Shown here piece after piece: positions 38,353 to 43,854 of a DNA stretch of 43,854 bases. A program made the position numbers and the translations under genes. Where the stretch lies: NCBI GenBank assembly GCA_000309865.1, contig AMGN01000017.1, positions 1-43,854 on the forward strand, written 5' to 3'. Below the pieces are notes generated by a model, which did no database searches, had not been told where the DNA came from, and was given only the letters and a program-made list of their open reading frames with translations. Each line of letters begins with the position of its first letter. Position 1 is the stretch's first letter. This DNA is from Methanobacterium sp. Maddingley MBC34 (lineage in GTDB: Archaea > Methanobacteriota > Methanobacteria > Methanobacteriales > Methanobacteriaceae).

Positions 38353-38703
38353 ATGGAGATAGAAATTGAGATATTAAAAAAGGGAACAATTAAAGTGCTC
38401 CTGGATGATCGAAACCCTGAAAATGCCCAGGCATTCTACAAAAGCCTCCCCATGGAAGGTGAAGCCCAGTTATGGCAGGAAGAAGTTTTCTTCCCCATTC
38501 CCCTTGAACATGACTATGAAAATCCATTACCATCCTCAGATAAGGGAGATATATCCTACTGGCCACCCGGGAAGGCCTTCTGCATCTTCTTCGGAGACTC
38601 CCAACCTGCCTCTGATGTTAACCATATTGGGAGGGTTGTTGAAGGTTTGGAGCTTATGAAGAGTGTGGAGGAGGGGGATCGGGTGGTTATTCGGAAGTTA
38701 TAA
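38353..38703 (+). CDS. Cyclophilin-like domain protein
   Basis: 116 residues, matching the bacterial/archaeal cyclophilin-like family (PF04126), which has the cyclophilin barrel but not the canonical proline-isomerase residues. Diagnostic block: VFFPIPLEHDYENPLP, then GDISYWPPGKAFCIFFG, and IGRVVEGLELMKSVEEGD. Cellular role unknown. The AAGGTGAATTCC sequence before the ATG contains the ribosome-binding site. Confidence 0.85.
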   Translation: MEIEIEILKKGTIKVLLDDRNPENAQAFYKSLPMEGEAQLWQEEVFFPIPLEHDYENPLPSSDKGDISYWPPGKAFCIFFGDSQPASDVNHIGRVVEGLELMKSVEEGDRVVIRKL

Positions 38704-38760
38704 TTCATTTTTTCCCAATCCTTGGAATGTTTATTATAACAATTTTTTCTTGAAAACGAA

Positions 38761-38814
38761 ATTTACTTTTAAAAATAATTATACTTTAAAAAATATTTAT
38801 ACTTTGAAAAACAG
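38761..38814. repeat. Three tandem 18-bp units at the TA promoter
   Basis: Units 38761-38778, 38779-38796 and 38797-38814; the second reads TTATACTTTAAAAAATAT. The first is more diverged. They end 20 bases before the antitoxin start and contain TTTATAC-type TATA sequences. Confidence 0.88.
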
Positions 38815-38834
38815 TATTTTCAATGGTGATCTAT

Positions 38835-39059
38835 TTGACTTATAAAACTAAAATTTCAAATGGTTTTCAAACTGTTGTGCCCTCCAGTATTCGGAAAAAA
38901 TTCAAAGTGGGGCCCGGTGATCTCATCGAATGGGTTGCATCAGAGGAAGGGGTGGAGCTTAAATTCCGGAAGAAAGTATCCTTAGATGAAATAACTGATA
39001 TTGTGGATACTAAAAAAACTGATGCGGTTGAACTTAAAAAGAAAGCCCAGAGGGGATGA
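38835..39059 (+). CDS. AbrB/SpoVT-type antitoxin
   Basis: 74 residues from a TTG at 38835: MTYKTKISNGFQTVVPSSIRKKF, the swapped-hairpin AbrB DNA-binding strand pattern, then KVGPGDLIEWVASEEGVELKF and an acidic/basic C-terminal tail that would wrap the toxin. GGTGAT lies four bases before the TTG; the ATG at 38823 overlaps that site and gives an atypical start. It immediately precedes a PIN-domain gene, so it is the antitoxin half of a VapBC-like pair and probably autoregulates through the upstream repeats. Confidence 0.85.
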   Translation: MTYKTKISNGFQTVVPSSIRKKFKVGPGDLIEWVASEEGVELKFRKKVSLDEITDIVDTKKTDAVELKKKAQRG

Positions 39060-39064
39060 TCTAG

Positions 39065-39454
39065 CTGATTTTTGTAGATTCTTCCTTTTTCATAGCACTG
39101 GCACTTAAAAATGACCAGTGGCATCCTCAAGCTAAAAAATTAACCCCCATGATAGAAAAAAGTAATAAAACAGTTTCCAATCTGGTTATTTCAGAAGCTG
39201 TGACCATGGTGGGCAGTTTAGGAGGGGGAAAACGGGGCAAGCTAATCTACGATTACTTGATGGATAACTGTCAGATAATCCATATTGATCAGGGAATATG
39301 TGATAATGCTATCCAGATCTACTTGAAATATGATGGTGTGCTTTCATTTGCTGATTCAGTTTCGGTGGAACTGATGAATCAGAACAAAATCAAAAAAATT
39401 GTTTCTTTCGACTCGGATTTTGATAAAATTAATACAATTGAGAGAGTGTATTGA
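39065..39454 (+). CDS. PIN-domain ribonuclease toxin (VapC-like)
   Basis: 129 residues if translation starts at the CTG at 39065 (or ATT at 39068), giving IFVDSSFFIALALKNDQWHP with the first PIN acidic residue (Asp) near the N-terminus; further acids are in VISEAVTMV, LSFADSVSVELM and SFDSDFDKI, the four-acid PIN set. A GGGGATGAT site overlapping the antitoxin stop lies four bases before the CTG. The ATG at 39149 would remove the first strand and catalytic Asp, so it is not the functional start. It follows the antitoxin with six bases between stop and start. Confidence 0.8.
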   Translation: MIFVDSSFFIALALKNDQWHPQAKKLTPMIEKSNKTVSNLVISEAVTMVGSLGGGKRGKLIYDYLMDNCQIIHIDQGICDNAIQIYLKYDGVLSFADSVSVELMNQNKIKKIVSFDSDFDKINTIERVY

Positions 39455-39484
39455 ATGAATTGTTTGATTACATTGTTAAAAACT

Positions 39485-40279
39485 TTAATCTTCATCTAAA
39501 AATTTAACCATTCCCACCAGATCATTGGCATTTTTAATTTCTTTTTCAAGATCCAGTTCCAAATAAGCCTTTCTTCCATTAGTGTCACTGGAAGAAACAA
39601 TCATCTGCATGTCCCCCACCAATTTATATCCATTTACAGGGGTGTGTCCCACAACAGATGCGTTACACCCCACAATGTCCAGGAATATATCCAGATCGGT
39701 GCAATTGTAATTGCCGGGCCGGTTGAAAAGCATACCAGTTAAATGTTGAATGTAAAAATAACCGTATTGAGTTATGGTTTTAAGATCTTCCAAACGTCCT
39801 ATGCTCTTTGCCGGGCCAGCATGACTTATGAATACTTTATTACTTGTTTTAACAGCGATTGGTAGGGTACGGAAGTATTCCTCGTATTCCCTTAACTTCA
39901 CTCGCCCCCAATAATCATCTTTACTGTTGAATCGTTCAGAAACTCGAGACTCGAATTCACGTCTTTGATCAATACCCCCCTTAAAAACTGGTACTTCTGA
40001 AAGGTGGGAGAACTCATGGTTTCCCAGTAGCAGATGAAAATTGGGATATGCTTCATCAAAACTTTTAACCACCTCCAAAACTTCAATGGAATGATCCTCA
40101 TGACCTGGAACGGGATGAATCACATCTCCGGTTAGTACCACTTCATTACCTTCCTCTATAAATTCCTCCCATATCTTTTTATACCGATTCGTGTCCTTCA
40201 AATTTCCATGTAAATCTGTGATTATTAATATTTTTCCTTTTCCAGTTATTCTTAGCAAGTTTCCCTCTTTATAATTCAT
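39485..40279 (-). CDS. Calcineurin-like metallophosphoesterase
   Basis: 264 residues. Metal-site motifs in order: ITDLHGN (Asp22, His24), GDVIHP (51-56), LLGNHEF (85-91), HAGP (about 159) and VGHTPVNG (about 218). The pattern GD-GNHE-GHTP is that of serine/threonine-phosphatase-like phosphoesterases (ApaH/PPP-related). Substrate may be a phosphoprotein or nucleotide. It is divergent from the Ser/Thr kinase gene, so a role as counteracting phosphatase is possible but unproven. Confidence 0.88.
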   Translation of the reverse strand: MNYKEGNLLRITGKGKILIITDLHGNLKDTNRYKKIWEEFIEEGNEVVLTGDVIHPVPGHEDHSIEVLEVVKSFDEAYPNFHLLLGNHEFSHLSEVPVFKGGIDQRREFESRVSERFNSKDDYWGRVKLREYEEYFRTLPIAVKTSNKVFISHAGPAKSIGRLEDLKTITQYGYFYIQHLTGMLFNRPGNYNCTDLDIFLDIVGCNASVVGHTPVNGYKLVGDMQMIVSSSDTNGRKAYLELDLEKEIKNANDLVGMVKFLDED

Positions 40280-40588
40280 TTATGGCCTCACCTCTCCTTT
40301 TTTAGATGATATGATTGTAGATATTGATCTTTCATTAGGGATGCATAACTTACCAGAACCACTTGGTAAATAAGGGCACCATTTGGTTTTTTGAATCAAC
40401 TAAATGGTTGGAAGATAAAAACATATTGTTGGGGGAATTTTAAGGAAAAAAGATTTATAATGAATTATATGGTTAATTGAATACATTAAAATCAATATTA
40501 TACATTGGGTGGTGTGTGTAGATTATTAAGAAACATTAATCAATACCACTTAGTAATAATAGGTAATAGAATAATGGGAGGTGTTGTT
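40280..40588. promoter_or_regulatory. Divergent regulatory region with ACCAnnTGGT dyads
   Basis: About 310 bases. ACCACTTGGT (40358-40367) and ACCATTTGGT (40378-40387) are 20 bases apart, two DNA turns. The second overlaps a larger inverted repeat, ACCATTTGGTT (40378-40388) with AACTAAATGGT (40398-40408), 10 of 11 pairs with a 9-base loop. TATA-like TTTATAA (40454-40460) and ATTATACA (40494-40501) follow toward the kinase. Spacing and symmetry suggest a dimeric regulator. Confidence 0.5.
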
Positions 40589-42043
40589 ATGGAAGGGGAA
40601 TACGATAGTTTATTTTTAACGCAGTTTTTAACCCAGTCTGCTCCTCCACGGGAAATTAAATCCATGGAGTGGAAGAAGGGAGAGGAAATAGCAGGAAGAT
40701 ATCATATACATGAAATCAGGGAGGGAGGTATGGGTGTTCTTTATTTCTGCTATGATAAAGTAGCCAGGGAACCTGTAACCATCAAAACTTACAAAGATGT
40801 GGATTCAATTGAAAATATTGACCAGTTCCGTTCTGAGGCCCTGACCTGGGTGAAGCTGGGAAAACATCCCAACCTGGTTCAAGCCAAATATGTATTAGAC
40901 GTTAAACAAAAGCCTTACTTATTTTTGGAGTATGTAGAAACTCGTAATAATAAAGATCCGACCCTCAGAAACCTTTTAAGGGAAGGTGAACTTGGATTTG
41001 AGAACAGCATGGATCTGGCAGTTCAGTTCTGTAACGGAATGATACATGCCCAAAATGCAATATCCGGACTGATCCACAGGGATGTCAAACCAGAAAACAT
41101 ACTTATCAACTCGCAGGGAGTGCTGAAGATAACTGACTTCGGACTTACCAGAGTCTACTTGAGCCCGGCTGAGGCCCGGGCAGTGGTGGGAACCTTCCCC
41201 TACATGTCACCAGAACAGTGCCTGGGTTTAGGGGTGATTGACACCCGCGCCGATATATACTCCTTTGGAGTGGTTCTTTATGAGATGTTAACTGGTAAAC
41301 TTCCCTTCTTATCCCATGATAAATATGATTACATCCGTTTCCATGTTACTGAGGTTCCAAAAGATCCCTGCCTGATTAAAGAAGGCATTCCAGATGAACT
41401 GAGCCAGCTGGTGATGAAGTGCCTGGCCAAAAAGGTAGAAGACCGTTACCGGAATTTCAGCCAGTTGAAAGAGGCTATCCTTACAATTTATCCGGATTTA
41501 GATTCTGAAGTGGGGGAAATTAAACGTCCAGAGGAGAAGGTTAAGGCCTTTGAGGCCCAGTACCTCACTAATAAGGGTACCAGTTTAATCACCCTGGGCC
41601 GTTATGATGAAGCACTGGCCTTTTTTGACTCTGCCTTGAATGTGGAACCCAACTACATCGATGCTTACTACCGTAAAGCCCTTTCCCTTATTGGATTGGG
41701 GAACTATAAAGAAGCGTGCAGAAACTTTGAAAAATATCTTAAAATCAATCCCCGGGATGCTGATGTGCTGATGCATAAAGGGTGTCTTTTAAATTTATCT
41801 GGTAGGAGGGATGAAGCTCTTACCTGTTTTGACCAGGCCCTAAGTATCCATCCTTGGTGTCAGGATATAATTTACCATAAAGGGGTGACATTATATCTCA
41901 TGGGAAGATGTAATGAGGCTTACGAGGCTTTTAAAGAACTTAAAGACCAGAAATATGATAATTATAAGGAGATGTTCCTGGAAACCTGCCCACGGGATGA
42001 TAGTGATATTGAAAATGAGAATGCTGATTCCAGCACCAAATAG
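40589..42043 (+). CDS. Hanks-type Ser/Thr protein kinase with TPR repeats
   Basis: 484 residues. Kinase domain about 30-290: glycine loop REGGMGVLY, VAIK-type lysine Lys66 in VTIKTY, catalytic HRDVKPENIL (163-172), DFG (183-185), and YMSPEQ for the APE motif. Residues about 320-455 hold about four tetratricopeptide repeats (YDEALAFFDSALNVEPN, YKEACRNFEKYLKINPR, RDEALTCFDQALSIHP), a protein-interaction surface. Start ATG at 40589 was chosen by GGGAGGTG six bases upstream; upstream in-frame codons are not in a coding-like context. The winged-helix/FHA gene starts 54 bases on and is its likely substrate or partner. Confidence 0.95.
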   Translation: MEGEYDSLFLTQFLTQSAPPREIKSMEWKKGEEIAGRYHIHEIREGGMGVLYFCYDKVAREPVTIKTYKDVDSIENIDQFRSEALTWVKLGKHPNLVQAKYVLDVKQKPYLFLEYVETRNNKDPTLRNLLREGELGFENSMDLAVQFCNGMIHAQNAISGLIHRDVKPENILINSQGVLKITDFGLTRVYLSPAEARAVVGTFPYMSPEQCLGLGVIDTRADIYSFGVVLYEMLTGKLPFLSHDKYDYIRFHVTEVPKDPCLIKEGIPDELSQLVMKCLAKKVEDRYRNFSQLKEAILTIYPDLDSEVGEIKRPEEKVKAFEAQYLTNKGTSLITLGRYDEALAFFDSALNVEPNYIDAYYRKALSLIGLGNYKEACRNFEKYLKINPRDADVLMHKGCLLNLSGRRDEALTCFDQALSIHPWCQDIIYHKGVTLYLMGRCNEAYEAFKELKDQKYDNYKEMFLETCPRDDSDIENENADSSTK

Positions 42044-42097
42044 TTGAAGGATTATTAAAAGTTTTCGTGACAAAAATCATTAGAAGGAGGCATTATA

Positions 42098-42880
42098 ATG
42101 GCTGATGAAATGTTTATGACCGAAACGATGGATGGGGATCTGGATACTTTGAAGGATTTAGCAAAGAAGATCGATGTTCTGGGTAATGATGTGCGGTTGA
42201 AGATCCTGATTGTTATTGGAGCAGAGAGTAAAAAGAAACCAGAAAGAAGGGGTCTTACTGATCTGCGTCATCTAAACAGTATCCTGAGATATAAATTCAA
42301 AATAATAATGACTGACAATGGAGTTAAAAAACACTTAAACTGGTTGCTCAATGCAGGGTTCATCAAGAGGGAAGCAGGAATTGCAGAACGATCCATGCGC
42401 GGACCCAGAGCAGTAATGAATTATGTGCTGGTTCCAGGTGCCCTGGAAGCTGTTAATAATGATATGAACAGGCTCACCCGTGCCATTGCAGACATAAGAA
42501 CAGGTATAACCGAATCAGATTTATCTTACCCTATGATTAGGGTTCTTGGTGGAGCAGATGATGGTCAAATTTTTGGACTCTTCAAGGATGAAGTGCGTGT
42601 AGGGCGCCAGGGAGGAGTTGACCCTGAAGATCCTGAATACCAGGGAGATATCATACTGGACAACAGTTATGAGAGTGTGACCAGGATTACCAAACCACAC
42701 GCCACCCTTACCAAGGATAAGGACGGAGAATGGTACCTGGAAGATAATGATAGTAAGTGTGGGGTTTTCGTTAATAGTGACGACCAGGCTGAAGAAAAGA
42801 TAAAACTTACAGATGGAGATGTGATTAAACTGGCCCTGGGAGAAGGTGGGGCTGAGTTGGTTTTTGTTTCTAATAGTTAA
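42098..42880 (+). CDS. Winged-helix DNA-binding protein with FHA domain
   Basis: 260 residues. Residues about 15-125 form an ArsR-like winged helix (LGNDVRLKILIVIGAES, NGVKKHLNWLLNAGFIKRE). Residues about 147-257 form an FHA domain: the GR pair in VRVGRQGG (169-170), the SVTRITKPHATL block with Arg196 and His201, and GVFVN with Asn226, the residues that bind phosphothreonine. A near-perfect AGAAGGAGG ribosome-binding site precedes the ATG, suggesting higher translation than its kinase neighbour. The kinase next to it probably creates the phosphothreonine that this protein, or its partner, reads, changing DNA binding. Confidence 0.93.
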   Translation: MADEMFMTETMDGDLDTLKDLAKKIDVLGNDVRLKILIVIGAESKKKPERRGLTDLRHLNSILRYKFKIIMTDNGVKKHLNWLLNAGFIKREAGIAERSMRGPRAVMNYVLVPGALEAVNNDMNRLTRAIADIRTGITESDLSYPMIRVLGGADDGQIFGLFKDEVRVGRQGGVDPEDPEYQGDIILDNSYESVTRITKPHATLTKDKDGEWYLEDNDSKCGVFVNSDDQAEEKIKLTDGDVIKLALGEGGAELVFVSNS

Positions 42881-43010
42881 TGATGGGTAAATTTGAGATA
42901 ATGAGATAAATGAATTAAAAATCATTTAATGACCCCCAATAGTAGATTTACGAGTTTTTAGAAGTCAAATTACTTAATAGAAGCATAGTATATACAATAG
43001 CAGCGATAAT

Positions 43011-43682
43011 ATGGAAGATGAACATATGCGCGTTGTTCGAGTTTGCGAGCAATGCGGGAAAGTTATGGGTGAATTTGTGGTTTCTCGAAATTCAATATAT
43101 GTTAGTCCTTATGAAAGTGAGCCTGGTTGTCGCAAGTGCGGGGGACGTTTAATAAATATTGAAAAAAATAGAATACCGTTAAATAGATTTAGAATGACTT
43201 CAAACATAATGATAAAGGTCGGAACATCGTCTGCAATAGCTTGGGCAGTTTTATTCGGAATTGGAGCTATGTGGATATCACAACCTTATTCAGAAACACT
43301 TGTTCAGACAAATTTAACTGCCCATAACAATTTGATGTATTCATTTATGTTTAATATATCAATTATTGCTGCAGGGATAGGCTTGGCAATACCCATAATA
43401 GTATCTTTTTTTGCGAAGAATAAAGAAGGTAATACTCATTTAAAGGATGGATCGATATTTATAAAGAAACCTAACGTTTCTGCAAGAATATTGATTATTA
43501 GCATTATTTCGGGAGTCTTAATTTTTTCATTAATATCTCAAAGTTTAGCTCCGGAAACATTAACCTTAAGTTCATCTTTGATTCGTGTTATTATTGGAAT
43601 TTTAATTGGTTTGATTGCGGGAAGTATGAGCTGTTATTTATTATTTAGATATGGTCGTGTTAATGTTCTAGATTTCCGGTAA
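43011..43682 (+). CDS. Zinc-ribbon membrane protein
   Basis: 223 residues. An N-terminal zinc ribbon, CEQCGK...CRKCGG (Cys 12, 15, 40 and 43 approximately), is followed by four to five membrane helices (about 73-90, 108-130, 157-177, 187-210). No catalytic motif. The gene is more AT-rich than its neighbours with frequent TTT, ATT and GTT codons and no clear ribosome-binding site, possible signs of later acquisition. A TATA-like TATATAC (42989-42995) would suit a leaderless start, with the ATG at 43026 as alternative. Confidence 0.7.
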   Translation: MEDEHMRVVRVCEQCGKVMGEFVVSRNSIYVSPYESEPGCRKCGGRLINIEKNRIPLNRFRMTSNIMIKVGTSSAIAWAVLFGIGAMWISQPYSETLVQTNLTAHNNLMYSFMFNISIIAAGIGLAIPIIVSFFAKNKEGNTHLKDGSIFIKKPNVSARILIISIISGVLIFSLISQSLAPETLTLSSSLIRVIIGILIGLIAGSMSCYLLFRYGRVNVLDFR

Positions 43683-43724
43683 TAAAGATGAGGGGGTGAA
43701 AATACGATATTTTTGTAAGTTTCA

Positions 43725-43771
43725 AAAACAAGAAAAATTTGAACCTTAAAACAAAACAAGAAAAATTTGAA
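43725..43771. repeat. Direct 19-bp repeat near the right edge
   Basis: AAAACAAGAAAAATTTGAA at 43725-43743 and 43753-43771, perfect, 28-base period. Confidence 0.9.
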
Positions 43772-43805
43772 TGACTTTTATGAAGAATAGATTAAGGGAA
43801 AAGGG

Positions 43806-43854
43806 GTGTTAATTATAGTTCTTAACAATAAAACATTCAGGGTGTTTGTGAGTT
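43806..43854 (+). CDS. Possible 5' end of a gene running off the right edge
   Basis: A GTG at 43806 opens MLIIVLNNKTFRVFVS to the window end with AAAAGGGG just upstream. The open frame is only 16 codons, so support is weak. Confidence 0.25.
   Translation, partial: MLIIVLNNKTFRVFVS

Noticed and set aside
38663..38845. 60-codon frame with repeated YTLKN
   Set aside because: The repetition comes from translating the three 18-bp tandem units; it starts inside the cyclophilin-like gene and is not a gene.

Overview
The window looks like a chromosomal segment of a methanogenic archaeon of the Methanobacteriales, probably Methanobacterium or a close relative. The evidence is an archaeal ribosomal protein (S17e), an archaeal GHMP-type shikimate kinase, Hel308 helicase, archaeal Elp3, methanogen-restricted families (DUF2115, DUF2098, DUF2769), TATA-box promoters, and GGTGA/GGAGG ribosome-binding sites. 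From memory, the order lysine genes - S17e - chorismate mutase - shikimate kinase - thioredoxin - cbiD - moaC - hel308 - DUF2115 resembles the MTH799-812 region of Methanothermobacter. No rRNA, tRNA, CRISPR array, transposase or phage gene was seen.

Layout. 1-770: start of a leftward gene running off the edge, then a coiled-coil protein. 1.1-6.8 kb: a compact leftward operon, aroK - chorismate mutase - rps17e - lysC - dapA - dapB - asd, linking chorismate synthesis to the aspartate/diaminopimelate pathway. 7.1-14 kb: rightward housekeeping genes (thioredoxin, cbiD, a GT4 glycosyltransferase, moaC, hel308, two DUF2115 paralogues). 14.2-24 kb: a signalling and envelope block with a double-receiver/processive glycosyltransferase fusion, a RelE-like protein with an N-terminal extension, an Fe-S protein, a 45-residue ribbon-helix-helix protein, a cation/proton antiporter, and a 1238-residue receiver/seven-PAS/histidine kinase. 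24.4-31 kb: membrane and Cys-rich proteins, an FMN glutamate-synthase-like enzyme with a DUF2769-like N-terminus beside a free DUF2769 protein, and a TetR-controlled redox operon with a clear operator. 31-38.7 kb: B12/radical SAM protein, small conserved proteins, site-2 protease with CBS domains, elp3, deoC and a cyclophilin-like protein. 38.8-43.7 kb: an AbrB/PIN toxin-antitoxin pair, a phosphoesterase, a Ser/Thr kinase-TPR gene followed by a winged-helix/FHA gene, and a zinc-ribbon membrane protein.

Three things stand out. First, phospho-receiver domains are fused directly to a processive glycosyltransferase, a few kilobases from a large histidine kinase whose own receiver is of the same subfamily. 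Second, a Hanks-type kinase is paired with an FHA/winged-helix protein, a likely phospho-switch for transcription, preceded by spaced dyad elements. Third, many intergenic regions carry short tandem duplications of about 14-28 bp; two span stop codons exactly and two duplicate a start-codon neighbourhood, suggesting an active replication-slippage process that remodels gene borders and promoters.
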